Below, one piece after another: positions 14,798-23,020 of a DNA stretch of 24,004 nucleotides. A program made the translations under genes and the position numbers. Numbering within the stretch: position 1 is the first letter of the stretch; every line of letters starts with the position of its first letter. The notes under the pieces were generated by a model. The model ran no database searches. It saw only the letters and a program-made list of their open reading frames with translations, and had not been told where the DNA came from. The DNA comes from JBBDMX01 sp038241095 (GTDB taxonomy: Bacteria > Planctomycetota > Phycisphaerae > Phycisphaerales > Phycisphaeraceae), in the NCBI GenBank assembly GCA_038241095.1, contig JBBRGB010000021.1:1-24004 (forward strand), given 5' to 3'.

Positions 14798-16870
14798 TTA
14801 ATCCTCTTCTTCGTGCGGCTTGTAGAGGCTCACCACCTGCTGCTGCACCTGCGGGGGGACGGGGTCGTAGTGGGAGAACTCCATCGTGAAGCTTCCCAGT
14901 CCGCCGGTGACGCTCTTGAGCTGGTTCTGGTAGTTGCTCACTTCGGAGAGGGGCACGATTGCCTTGATAACAGCCTGGTCGCCGGGGAGCATGTCGGTGC
15001 CCATGATGCGGCCGCGCTTGCCGGAGAGGTCGCCGGTGATGTCGCCCATGTATTGATTGGGCACGGTGACTTCGATCTTCACCGCCGGTTCGAGCAGCAC
15101 GGGTTTGGCCTTCTGCACGGCGTCGATGAAGGCCCACTTGCCCGCGGCCACGAAGGCGACTTCCTTGCTGTCCACATCGTGATACTTGCCATCGTAAACG
15201 CTGACCTTGACATCCTGCAGGGGATAGCCGGCGATCGCGCCGCCTTCGAGCACTTGCCGCACGCCCTTTTCAATGGCGGGAATGTACTGCTTGGGAATCG
15301 ACCCGCCAAAGGTGTCATCAAGGAACTCGAAGCCCGAATTGCGTGGCAGCGGTTCGATGCGCAGATACACCTCGCCGAACTGACCCGCCCCGCCCGTCTG
15401 CTTCTTGTGGCGGTGATGCCCATCAGCCTTGGCCAGCACCGTTTCGCGGTAAGCGATCTTGGGAATCTTGGTGTCCACTTCGAGCTTGTAGCGGTTCTTC
15501 ATGCGCTCCAGCACCATGCGCAGGTGCAGTTCACCCAAACCGTAAATCACGGTCTCATGCGTGGAACTGTCGCGGACGAGTTTGAAGGTCGGGTCTTCCT
15601 CGATGACCTTGGCCAGCACATCGCCGATCTTGGTTTCGTCGTTGCGGCTCCGCGCGGTGATGGCCAAGCCATACATGGGCTGGGGATATTCCAGGGGCTT
15701 TAAGTGGATGCGGTCTTCATCGTGCGAATCGTGGAGCACGGCATCGCGGTGAATCTCCTCGACCTTGGCCACCGCCACGATGTCGCCGGGGATGGCCGCG
15801 TCCACTTCGACGTGATCCTTGCCTTGATATTTGAAAAGGTGGCCGACCTTGAAGGCCCGCTTGCTTTCGCCATGCTTGGGGTCGCCCACAAAAAGATGCG
15901 AGTCGCGGGTGATGGTTCCCTGATGCACGCGGAAAGCGCAGAGCTTGCCCACGAAGGGGTCGATGTTGACGGCGAAAACATGCGCCAGCACATGCAGGTC
16001 GGGGTTGGGTTCGGGGTGTAGTTCGTGCTCGGTGTCGGTGCCCTTGATGAAGGGCCGCGGGTTGCCTTCCAGCGGGCTGGGCGCGAGTTTCGCAAAGACA
16101 TCCAGCAACTCGGCGATGCCCACGGACTTTTCGTGATCAACATGGTCACGCCCGCTGACAAAACAGATGGGCACCAAGTGCCCTTGGCGCAAGGCTTTTT
16201 CAAACGGCGCGTGCAACTGCTCGGGCTTGACCTCGCCCTGTTCGAGATACACGGCCATGAGGTCTTCATCGACTTCGACAACCTGATCCACCAAGGCCGT
16301 GTGGGCCTCGGCCACCGAGCCAAAGTCGCTTTGGCCATCGGGGTTGAAGAAGCAATCGACTACGGCCTTGCCGCCGTCGGCGGGCAGATTGATGGGCAGG
16401 CATTCCTTGCCCAGTGTGGCTTGAATGTCGCTGACGAGTTGTTGCAGATCGGCGTCGGTGTCGATCTTGTTGATGATGATCATGCGGCAGAGGTTGCGTT
16501 CCGCGGCCCGCTCCATCATTCGCCGCGCGCCGGGCTCCAGCCCCGCCGCGGCGCTGACCACCACCGCCACCGTTTCCACGGCGGGGAAACATTCGATGGC
16601 CTGGCCCACGAAGTCGGCGTAGCCGGGCGTGTCGATGAGGTTGATGTGAGCGCCTTGGTAATCACAATGCGTGATGGTGGCGAAGATGCTGTGCCCGTGG
16701 TGCTTTTCCTCATCGGTGTAATCGCTGACCGTGGCCCCCTTTTCCACCAAACCTCGCTGATGAATCGCCCCGACGTGTTGAAGAATCGCTTCGGTGAGAC
16801 TGGTCTTGCCGCTGCCGGCATGACCGACCAAGGCAATGTTGCGAATGTCGGCGGTGGCGTAAGTGGGCAT
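14798..16870 (-). CDS. Elongation factor G-like translational GTPase (EF-G paralogue)
   Basis: The 690-residue product has all EF-G domains. G1 is GHAGSGKT (16-23) instead of the AHIDAGKT of the main EF-G, G3 is DTPGYADF and G4 NKID. Domain IV has KQTGGAGQFGEVYLRIEP, and domain V has GDITGDLSGKRGRIMG. The altered P-loop and the short switch I (DYTDEEKHHGHSI) place it in the EF-G-like group (often named EF-G2) that many bacteria carry beside canonical fusA. Such paralogues may act in translocation, recycling or under stress; which applies cannot be read here. No rpsL, rpsG or tuf neighbours are present, again unlike the canonical locus. GGAG lies 8 nt before ATG 16870 and a good sigma70-type promoter lies upstream. 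The acidic end HEEED is unremarkable. Confidence 0.93.
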   Translation of the reverse strand: MPTYATADIRNIALVGHAGSGKTSLTEAILQHVGAIHQRGLVEKGATVSDYTDEEKHHGHSIFATITHCDYQGAHINLIDTPGYADFVGQAIECFPAVETVAVVVSAAAGLEPGARRMMERAAERNLCRMIIINKIDTDADLQQLVSDIQATLGKECLPINLPADGGKAVVDCFFNPDGQSDFGSVAEAHTALVDQVVEVDEDLMAVYLEQGEVKPEQLHAPFEKALRQGHLVPICFVSGRDHVDHEKSVGIAELLDVFAKLAPSPLEGNPRPFIKGTDTEHELHPEPNPDLHVLAHVFAVNIDPFVGKLCAFRVHQGTITRDSHLFVGDPKHGESKRAFKVGHLFKYQGKDHVEVDAAIPGDIVAVAKVEEIHRDAVLHDSHDEDRIHLKPLEYPQPMYGLAITARSRNDETKIGDVLAKVIEEDPTFKLVRDSSTHETVIYGLGELHLRMVLERMKNRYKLEVDTKIPKIAYRETVLAKADGHHRHKKQTGGAGQFGEVYLRIEPLPRNSGFEFLDDTFGGSIPKQYIPAIEKGVRQVLEGGAIAGYPLQDVKVSVYDGKYHDVDSKEVAFVAAGKWAFIDAVQKAKPVLLEPAVKIEVTVPNQYMGDITGDLSGKRGRIMGTDMLPGDQAVIKAIVPLSEVSNYQNQLKSVTGGLGSFTMEFSHYDPVPPQVQQQVVSLYKPHEEED

Positions 16871-16934
16871 GAATGAAACTCCGGCGATTGTGGGGACTGA
16901 GGGGTCTCGGCGCGGCGTCGCGCCTTAAGGGGCC

Positions 16935-16964
16935 AGTATAAGGCTGTGGTTAACGCCTTGCCAA
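16935..16964 (-). promoter_or_regulatory. Sigma70-type promoter for the EF-G-like gene
   Basis: On the minus strand TTGGCA (16959-16964) and TATACT (16935-16940) are 18 nt apart, each matching 5 of 6 consensus bases. The predicted start near 16928 would leave a leader of about 58 nt before ATG 16870. Confidence 0.6.
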
Positions 16965-17009
16965 TGCGGACTCAGTGGTCGGATGATGAGGCGGGGACCA
17001 AGGAACCGG

Positions 17010-17088
17010 AAAAGGGGACATCCACAATTTCCACTTCGTTGTCGTTGGAATCATCCCAGTGCCAAGGAAATTGTGGATGTCCCCTTTT
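17010..17088. repeat. Perfect 23-bp inverted repeat hairpin (GGGGACAT family, copy 1)
   Basis: Arm 17010-17032 begins aaaaggggacatccacaat and is exactly complementary to 17066-17088; the loop is 33 nt. A second copy lies at 19597-19677 with the same arms and a similar loop. The A run before and T run after would make it a strong terminator on both strands. It stands about 50 bp upstream of the bioA start in the divergent EF-G/bioA gap. Confidence 0.85.
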
Positions 17089-17125
17089 TCTTCGCTGTCC
17101 CTGATGAGCAAGCGGGCCGTTTCTC

Positions 17126-17131
17126 TATCAT
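17126..17131 (+). promoter_or_regulatory. Possible -10 hexamer (TATCAT) 7 nt before bioA
   Basis: TATCAT ends 7 nt before ATG 17139, and no clear -35 is visible. Its position just after the copy-1 hairpin means bioA needs a promoter in this 50-bp stretch if that hairpin terminates transcription. Confidence 0.35.
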
Positions 17132-17138
17132 TTCACCC

Positions 17139-18593
17139 ATGAATGACGACACCAAACGCTGGATCGACTTGGACCGCGCCCACGTCTGGCATCCCTTCAC
17201 GCCCATGAAACAGTGGTGCGAAAGTGAGCCGCTGGTCATCACCGACGCCCAGGGCGATGAACTCATCGACAGCGAGGGTCGGCGATATCTCGATGGCGTG
17301 TCGAGCCTGTGGTGCAACGTGCACGGCCACCGCGTGCCTGCGATTGACCAAGCGATCCGGGAGCAACTGGAGCGTGTGGCGCACACCACGCTGCTGGGGT
17401 TGACCTCGCCACCGGCGGTGGAGTTGGCCGCGGAACTGGTGCGACGCGCGCCGCGGGAAAAGCTAGGGGATGACGCTGATGATGTCGTGGGTGGGGAAGA
17501 AGAGGGGAAAGCGGGGGGGCGGCGGCTCCACAAGGTTTTCTATTCCGACGCCGGGGCCACGGCCGTAGAAGTCGCCATGAAGATGGCGGTGGGTTACTGG
17601 TTCCATCGCGGCCAGCCACGCAAAAACAAGTTCATCGCGCTGGCTGGCGCTTACCACGGTGACACCACCGGGGCGATGGCCGTGGGCTACAGCGAGCTGT
17701 TTCACAAGGCTTTCAAATCCATGCTCTTCCCCACGTGGTGGTTCCCCTCCACCGATGCCCCGCGAAGTGGCATGACACGCCAGACGCCCGAAGCGTTGCC
17801 CAGCGAGGATGAGGCGTTGATGGCGACACTGGCGGATCGCTGTCTGGCGGCGTTGGAGATGCTGTTGCGGGAGCATAATCAAGAGACAGCCGCGATTCTC
17901 ATTGAGCCTGTGATGCAAGGAGCCGCGGGCATGATTGTCCAGCCCGCGGGGTTCGTGCGCCGCATCGCCGACTTGGCGCGACGGCACAACGTGTTGCTCA
18001 TCGCCGATGAAGTGGCCGTGGGCTTTGGCCGCACCGGGCGGATGTTCGCCTGTCAGCACGATGGCGTCTGCCCCGACATCATGTGTGTCGCCAAGGGCAT
18101 CACCGGCGGCTACCTGCCTCTGGCCGCGACGCTTTGCACTGATGACATTTACGACGCCTTCTGCGGTGAGTTGGATCAACGCCGCACGCTTTACCACGGC
18201 CACACCTACACCGGCAACGCCTTGGCCTGCGCCGCGGCCTTGGCGTCGTTGCGCCTCTTCGATGACACCAATCTGCTGTCGCACATCAACGCCAACGCCG
18301 CGATGATCGTAGAGAAACTCCACCCCCTGCGCGAGCATCCGCATGTGCTGGATGTGCGGCAGCGCGGCGTGATGGTGGGCATAGAGCTGTGTCGTGACCG
18401 TTCGTCAAACGAGCCGTTTGATTTTTCCAAACGCATCGGTGCCGCCATCTGTCACGCCATGCGCGATCACGGTTTGATCATTCGGCCCCTTGGCGACGTG
18501 TTGGTGCTGATGCCCATCCCCGCCATGCGTCGGGAAAACCTGGCGCGGATGCTCGACGTGGTGGTCACCACCCTGCGCGATTGGCGATTCTGA
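17139..18593 (+). CDS. bioA: Adenosylmethionine-8-amino-7-oxononanoate aminotransferase (biotin synthesis)
   Basis: This class III PLP aminotransferase makes 7,8-diaminopelargonate from KAPA, using SAM as amino donor. The 484-residue product has WHPFTPMKQW (17-26), GVSSLWCNVHGH (53-64), FYSDAGATAVEVAMKMA (134-150), AYHGDTTGAM (171-180), IADEVAVGFGRTG (288-300, Asp290 for PLP), the PLP lysine in CVAKGITGGYLPLA (Lys319) and YHGHTYTGN (352-360). The opening WHPFTPM and SLWCNVHGH separate BioA from other class III transaminases. Residues 106-130 are an acidic and glycine-rich insertion (DDADDVVGGEEEGKAGG) just before the FYSDAG block. ATG 17139 is chosen; the frame continues upstream only through the repeat hairpin. 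No Shine-Dalgarno. No other bio gene is adjacent. Confidence 0.95.
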   Translation: MNDDTKRWIDLDRAHVWHPFTPMKQWCESEPLVITDAQGDELIDSEGRRYLDGVSSLWCNVHGHRVPAIDQAIREQLERVAHTTLLGLTSPPAVELAAELVRRAPREKLGDDADDVVGGEEEGKAGGRRLHKVFYSDAGATAVEVAMKMAVGYWFHRGQPRKNKFIALAGAYHGDTTGAMAVGYSELFHKAFKSMLFPTWWFPSTDAPRSGMTRQTPEALPSEDEALMATLADRCLAALEMLLREHNQETAAILIEPVMQGAAGMIVQPAGFVRRIADLARRHNVLLIADEVAVGFGRTGRMFACQHDGVCPDIMCVAKGITGGYLPLAATLCTDDIYDAFCGELDQRRTLYHGHTYTGNALACAAALASLRLFDDTNLLSHINANAAMIVEKLHPLREHPHVLDVRQRGVMVGIELCRDRSSNEPFDFSKRIGAAICHAMRDHGLIIRPLGDVLVLMPIPAMRRENLARMLDVVVTTLRDWRF

Positions 18594-18614
18594 ACTGTGA
18601 AAAAATCGAAAATA

Positions 18615-18755
18615 CAAGCCCACAGATGAGTCGTCGCTCTGGACGGCTCTTCTGTGGGACCCTCGGATGCCCCCCCCCGTATGCCCTCGTGATAACCCCC
18701 GTGGTGAAACGATCCCACAGAAGCCTCGTCAGGGCACGAGGCATCTGTGGGCTTG
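18615..18755. repeat. Nested inverted repeats with four CCCACAGA/TCTGTGGG boxes
   Basis: Outer pair: caagcccacagatg (18615-18628) with catctgtgggcttg (18742-18755). Inner pair: cttctgtggga (about 18649-18659) with tcccacagaag (18713-18723). A further small hairpin, gcctcgt/acgaggc, lies at 18724-18743. The structure occupies the gap 18594-18790 between convergent bioA and uppS; nothing else is seen there. Confidence 0.7.
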
Positions 18756-18790
18756 GGAATCCACGTTCTCAATTCTCATCCCAATCGTCT

Positions 18791-19579
18791 TCACGCCTCT
18801 TCGGCGACCATGCCGAACTTGCGTTGCCGACGGGCGTAGCTTCGCAGCGCCAGGTGCAATTGCTCGACATCGAAGTCGGGCCAGCAGGCCTCGGCGACGT
18901 AAATCTCCGCGTAACTGATCTGCCAGAGCAGGTAGTTGGACACCCGCATCTCGCCAGCGGTGCGGATCAGCAAATCCGGGTCGGGCCAGCGATGGGTGTA
19001 AAGATGCTCACTGATGGTTTCAGGCGTGATCTGATTTAATGCCAGTTGACCGGCCTTGACCTTCTCCGCGATGCTTCGCACGGCTAGGGTGATCTCGGCT
19101 CGGCTGCCGTAGTTTATCGCCAGCACCAGGTTCAAGCCCGTGTTGCCCGCCGTCGCTTCGATGGTGCGATCCAGTTCGTCCAGCACCGGTTGCGGCAAGC
19201 CTTCACGCTGGCCGATCTGCGCGAAGCGCACGTTGTTGGCCATCATGGTTTCCCGCTCGGCCTGCAAATACTCGACGTAGAGCGACATCAGGCCTTGCAC
19301 CTCGTCTTCAGGCCGACCCCAGTTCTCAATCGAAAAGCTGTAAAGCGTCAGCACTTCGATGCCCAGCTTGGCACATTCGGTGACGATGGCACGCACCGCC
19401 TTGGCACCTTGACGATGGCCGAAGAGGCGCGGCATGTTCTGACGGCGTGCCCAGCGACCGTTGCCATCCATGATGACGGCAATGTGCCGGGGCAAGGCCT
19501 CACGTGGCAAACCCAGCCGCGTCAACGCCTCGGCTTCTTGCGCTTCACGCGGCTTGATGTTTTCGGGCAATCCACTCAT
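18791..19579 (-). CDS. uppS: Undecaprenyl diphosphate synthase (cis-prenyltransferase)
   Basis: UppS extends farnesyl diphosphate with eight isopentenyl units to undecaprenyl diphosphate, the lipid carrier for peptidoglycan and LPS sugars, on the cytoplasmic side of the membrane. The 262-residue protein has HIAVIMDGNGRWARRQ (32-47, catalytic Asp38), GHRQGAKAVR, TLYSFSIENWGRP, LAINYGSRAEI and the signature PDLLIRTAGEMRVSNYLLWQ followed by AEIYV. About 30 residues precede the core, slightly longer than usual. Both flanks are repeats: the nested palindrome beyond its stop and the copy-2 hairpin just upstream of its start. No cdsA or dxr follows, although these often accompany uppS. No clear Shine-Dalgarno sequence. 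Confidence 0.96.
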   Translation of the reverse strand: MSGLPENIKPREAQEAEALTRLGLPREALPRHIAVIMDGNGRWARRQNMPRLFGHRQGAKAVRAIVTECAKLGIEVLTLYSFSIENWGRPEDEVQGLMSLYVEYLQAERETMMANNVRFAQIGQREGLPQPVLDELDRTIEATAGNTGLNLVLAINYGSRAEITLAVRSIAEKVKAGQLALNQITPETISEHLYTHRWPDPDLLIRTAGEMRVSNYLLWQISYAEIYVAEACWPDFDVEQLHLALRSYARRQRKFGMVAEEA

Positions 19580-19596
19580 ACGTCACTTTCATGTTG

Positions 19597-19677
19597 AAAA
19601 AGGGGACATCCACAATTTCCACTTCATTGTCGGTTGAATCTTCACAGTGCAAAGGAAATTGTGGATGTCCCCTTTTT
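19597..19677. repeat. Perfect 24-bp inverted repeat hairpin (GGGGACAT family, copy 2)
   Basis: Arm 19597-19620 is exactly complementary to 19654-19677 around a 33-nt loop. Arms match copy 1 (17010-17088) fully and the loop matches at most positions. It fills the 110-bp gap between purA and uppS (both minus) and, with A5 and T5 outside the stem, could end the purA transcript. Confidence 0.85.
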
Positions 19678-19689
19678 CGCCAAGCCACG

Positions 19690-21066
19690 TCACCGCACCA
19701 GAATCTGATTCCTTCGTCGGCCCACGCAGACCATTCGCACCGGCACGCCCACGAACGATTCCACCCGGTCAACGTACGCCTTGGCGGCCTTGGGGAGTTC
19801 GCCGTAGGAGTGGAAATCACCCAGCGGCTGGGCGAAACCTTCCATCTCCTCGTACACCGGTTGGGCGACGGCCAACACCTCGGCATCGGGTGGGAAGTGC
19901 TCCAGCGTTTTGCCTTCGTGGCGATAGCCGACGCAGATTTTGAGCTTTTCCTGGCCCGCCAGCACGGCCAGGCCGGTGCAGACCAAGGCCGTGGCTCCGT
20001 TCAAGGCCGCGGTGTATTTCACCGCCAGCAGGTCCAGCCAGCCCACCCGTCGTGGCCGGCCCGTGGTGGTGCCGTATTCATTGCCCGCCTTGCGGATGTT
20101 GTCGCCGACCTCGTTTTTCAACTCCGTGGGGTGAGGCCCGCCGCCGACGCGGGAGGTGTACATCTTGGCCACGCCGATGACGTTTTTCACGTTGCCACCC
20201 GGCACGCCCGTGCCAGCGTAAATGCCCAAGGACGAACAGTTGCTGCTGGTGACAAACGGATACGTGCCGTGATCGACATCCAAGAGGGCCGCGTTAGCGC
20301 CTTCAAAGAGCAGCTTTTTGCCGGCGTGAAGTTGGGCGTGAAGCAGGCGGGTGGTGTCGGTGATGTGTTGCGCCAGCAGCTTGCCGTAGCCGGCGTATTC
20401 CTCGGTCAGGGCCGCGGCGTCGTAGGGCGTGAACTCCTTGCCACAGTCCACCGCCAGCGCGCCCAAGATGGTGTTTTTGATTTTGACGATGTGGTCGAGT
20501 CGCTGCCGCAGCCGGGCCGGGTCGAGCAGTTCGCCCATGCGGATGGCCGTGGAGCGCAAGGCCTTGTCGGCATAGCACGGCCCGATGCCGCGACCGGTGG
20601 TGCCGATCTTGGATTCATCGCCGCTGGATTGGCCCAAGGCCTGATCCCACAGGGCATCCTGCAACTTGTGATACGGCAGCACTACATGTGCCCGATCGCT
20701 GATGCGCAGGTTCTGTTCCACCTTCACGCCGCGTTGCCGCAGGCCGTCGATTTCCTTCAAGATGCCCGCCGGGTCAACCACCACGCCGTTGCCCACGATG
20801 TTGGTCGTTGCCGGGTAGAGGATGCCCGAGGGGATCAGGTGCAGTGCGAACTTTTGCTCGCCGATCTGCACGGAATGGCCCGCGTTGTTGCCGCCGTTGT
20901 AGCGGACGACGAAGTCGTGTTGCCCGGCCAGCAGATCGACGATCTGCCCCTTGCCCTCATCGCCCCATTGCAGGCCCGAAACCGCTGTGTGCCCCGGTTG
21001 CAGGCCGAGTTGCGCCACGAGTTTGGCCGCCTGTTGGTCATGCGAAGCGGCGGATGCGTCTGCCAT
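19690..21066 (-). CDS. purA: Adenylosuccinate synthetase
   Basis: PurA joins IMP and aspartate with GTP to adenylosuccinate on the way to AMP. The 458-residue product has the GTP loop GLQWGDEGKGQIVDLL (31-46; the usual Lys of GKGK is Gln here), YNGGNNAGHSV with the catalytic His, the IMP segment IGTTGRGIGPCYADK, FEGANAALLDVDHGTYPFVT and GGGPHPTEL. An N-terminal extension of about 25 residues precedes the core. ATG 21066 has AAAGGG 8 nt upstream. It is a single gene, separated from uppS by the copy-2 hairpin. The substitution in the P-loop tail should not prevent activity, because the GDEGKG part is intact. Confidence 0.97.
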   Translation of the reverse strand: MADASAASHDQQAAKLVAQLGLQPGHTAVSGLQWGDEGKGQIVDLLAGQHDFVVRYNGGNNAGHSVQIGEQKFALHLIPSGILYPATTNIVGNGVVVDPAGILKEIDGLRQRGVKVEQNLRISDRAHVVLPYHKLQDALWDQALGQSSGDESKIGTTGRGIGPCYADKALRSTAIRMGELLDPARLRQRLDHIVKIKNTILGALAVDCGKEFTPYDAAALTEEYAGYGKLLAQHITDTTRLLHAQLHAGKKLLFEGANAALLDVDHGTYPFVTSSNCSSLGIYAGTGVPGGNVKNVIGVAKMYTSRVGGGPHPTELKNEVGDNIRKAGNEYGTTTGRPRRVGWLDLLAVKYTAALNGATALVCTGLAVLAGQEKLKICVGYRHEGKTLEHFPPDAEVLAVAQPVYEEMEGFAQPLGDFHSYGELPKAAKAYVDRVESFVGVPVRMVCVGRRRNQILVR

Positions 21067-21217
21067 CGATAAATCCCTTTCATTACCCCCGGCGTGTCAG
21101 CTTCATCACAAACCTTAATTGTAACAGAGCCACTCAACGCCCACGGAACCCATTTTCAATCGCCAGCAACGCATCGCGTCGATGAAAGTAAAATCCCACT
21201 GACTTGGCGGTGTCACC

Positions 21218-21246
21218 TTGTTTCGGTGGGTTAACACCAATTTAAT
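21218..21246 (+). promoter_or_regulatory. Candidate promoter for the 21260 membrane protein gene
   Basis: TTGTTT (21218-21223) and TTTAAT (21241-21246) are 17 nt apart. The predicted start lies only a few nucleotides before ATG 21260, so the leader would be very short. The rest of the 21067-21259 gap shows nothing else recognisable. Confidence 0.4.
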
Positions 21247-21259
21247 CGGGGACGTTCCC

Positions 21260-22714
21260 ATGTTGGAATCCTTGGGTTGGATCGTCGATGCGGCCAATGA
21301 ACTTCTCAGCCGTGAACCTTTCCTAGCCTTGGCGCTGGGGGCGGCCTTGGTGGCGGTCTTTGTCGTCAATCTGACGCGACGGGAACCAGCACGAGATGAC
21401 GCTTCGAGTGGCATCGCTCTGGTTGCTTGGCATGGCCTGATGCGCCTGCTTTGGGCCGCGTTTCTAGTGCTCGTGCTCGCCGGGGCCTTGCGTGCCATGC
21501 AGGTCGGGCTGGGCCAAGTCGAGTCCGCATTCCGCCATCGCTACGGCCGGGTCACCGAGGTCAATCTCGCTGCCGTGCGAACCATCTGGGGTGAAGAACA
21601 AGCCCAAGGTGAGCTCACACTTTCGCTGGGCTATGACGTCGAAGACACCCAGCGACTCGAATCCGAAGACCCCACCCGCCCGGCAATGATTCGCAAAATC
21701 ACCCGCAGGGAGGAGATCAAAACCAACCCCTTCATCGCGGCCCAACACACCGTCACCATCCAGCGCAGCGACCGCACCAAGGGTTCGGCGATTTATCCGG
21801 GGTACACCACCGATTGCCGCTTTACCTACGAGCTTCGCAATCCTGATTCCCACGATGCCGAGGCGACCCTGCGCTTTCCCCTGCCTTCGAGCAGTTCACC
21901 CATCGACGGGCTGGTGGTGAAGCTCAACGGCCAGGATGCGTTGGATCGCGTGCGGCTGTCGGGCAACGCCATTCTTCTGGACTTTCCCGCCAAGGCCGGC
22001 GAAGCGTTTTCCTTCGAGGTCGCCTTCACCAGCCGGGGTATGTATTCGTGGTACTTCCAAGTGCGTGAGCAGCGGGAGTTGCGCAAGTTCAACCTGGCGC
22101 TGACGCTGCCGGACCTGCCCATCGAGGATTGGAACAACCCCGAAGGGTGCATGACGCCCACGACGCTCAAGGCCACCGCTGACGGCAAGGGTTCGCTGGC
22201 GTTGTACACGCTGGATCACGCGATTGTGGGCAAGGGAATGGGCATCGGCCTGCCCCGACCGGTGCAGCCCGGCGCTGTCGAGGCGCGGGTGCTGCGCGAG
22301 ATGCAGAAAGGCTGGGGCTGGCTGTTTGCCGCGGCGATGCTGGCGCTGACGCTCGGCGGGGCCAGAATGGCACCGGTGCTGGCGGTGATCTTCGCCGCCG
22401 CCGTCGCCATCGGCTACGGCCTCTTGGGTTCGCTTTACGAGACGCCGCTGGGGTTCTGGCTCTCGGCGGTAATCGTGCTGTTGCCGATCTTCGCGGGGTT
22501 GTGCTGGGCGTCACGCAAGGCCCTGCCCGGCGGCGCGGGCACGAGCTTGGGCACACTGATGTTCATCTTTGCCGGCTTGGCGCCGTTCATCGCGGCAGCG
22601 GATGACGACCGCAAACTGCTCTATTGGAGCCTCTGTGCCGTGCTGTTCCTAGTGATGGCGGCCCGATGGACATTGAGCTACGGCCCCCACACCAACCAAC
22701 GCGGAATCGCTTGA
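21260..22714 (+). CDS. Membrane protein of unknown function with large non-cytoplasmic beta domain
   Basis: I do not recognise a named family. The 484-residue product has two N-terminal membrane segments (about 21-38 and 60-78) and a soluble region of some 270 residues rich in beta-strand pattern (for example TTDCRFTYELRNPDSHDAEA, RFPLPSSSSPIDGLVVKLNG and FSFEVAFTSRGMYSWYF). Four or five membrane segments follow (about 357-470), with a short polar C-terminus. The order of N-terminal anchor, exported beta domain and C-terminal helix bundle resembles CreD-type inner-membrane proteins, but no diagnostic motif is seen. Start: ATG 21260 follows GGGGA by about 8 nt; the frame is open back to a TTG at 21218, which instead fits a -35 element. 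It is a single gene, divergent from purA. Confidence 0.8.
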   Translation: MLESLGWIVDAANELLSREPFLALALGAALVAVFVVNLTRREPARDDASSGIALVAWHGLMRLLWAAFLVLVLAGALRAMQVGLGQVESAFRHRYGRVTEVNLAAVRTIWGEEQAQGELTLSLGYDVEDTQRLESEDPTRPAMIRKITRREEIKTNPFIAAQHTVTIQRSDRTKGSAIYPGYTTDCRFTYELRNPDSHDAEATLRFPLPSSSSPIDGLVVKLNGQDALDRVRLSGNAILLDFPAKAGEAFSFEVAFTSRGMYSWYFQVREQRELRKFNLALTLPDLPIEDWNNPEGCMTPTTLKATADGKGSLALYTLDHAIVGKGMGIGLPRPVQPGAVEARVLREMQKGWGWLFAAAMLALTLGGARMAPVLAVIFAAAVAIGYGLLGSLYETPLGFWLSAVIVLLPIFAGLCWASRKALPGGAGTSLGTLMFIFAGLAPFIAAADDDRKLLYWSLCAVLFLVMAARWTLSYGPHTNQRGIA

Positions 22715-22729
22715 ATGAGGCGTGACTAA

Positions 22730-23020
22730 ATCTGCTTTGGCCCACGACTGGCGGACTCCGAGGGCAGCCGGGATGATGTCCAAGCGGTTGCCGACTTGAT
22801 CGAGTTCATCCAACAGGTGGCCGAGACCCTGGCCCCGATGCCTTGGGGGATGGAACTACCCGATCCCGGCGATGCGATGTTCCTTGAAGTGGCCCGGGCC
22901 GGACAGGCGGACTGTCTGGTCACCGGCAACCTTAAGCACTTCCCCGCCCGCAAGCGGCGCGAAATCAATGTGGTGACATCCGCGCAATTCCTCGATGAAC
23001 CGAGCGTGAAGGCACTTTGA
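22730..23020 (+). pseudogene. Remnant of a PIN-domain toxin (C-terminal part only)
   Basis: The frame after TAA (22727-22729) encodes ICFGPRLADSEGSRDDVQAV, then LPDPGDAMFLEVARAGQADC (about 22856-22915), LVTGNLKHFP and VVTSAQFLDEPSV. This is the C-terminal half of PIN-family nucleases of the putative toxin-antitoxin group (COG1569-like), including the acidic DP-D and TGN-LKHFP active-site blocks. The N-terminal LDTNVLVS region with the first catalytic Asp is absent, as is any antitoxin gene. No good start codon precedes it; a TTG at 22796 would give 74 residues. It is almost certainly decayed and lies beside the element boundary at 23307. Confidence 0.7.

Noticed and set aside
19591..21072. 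Long plus-strand open frame opposite purA
   Set aside because: Antisense shadow of a well-conserved gene; it also runs through the copy-2 hairpin.
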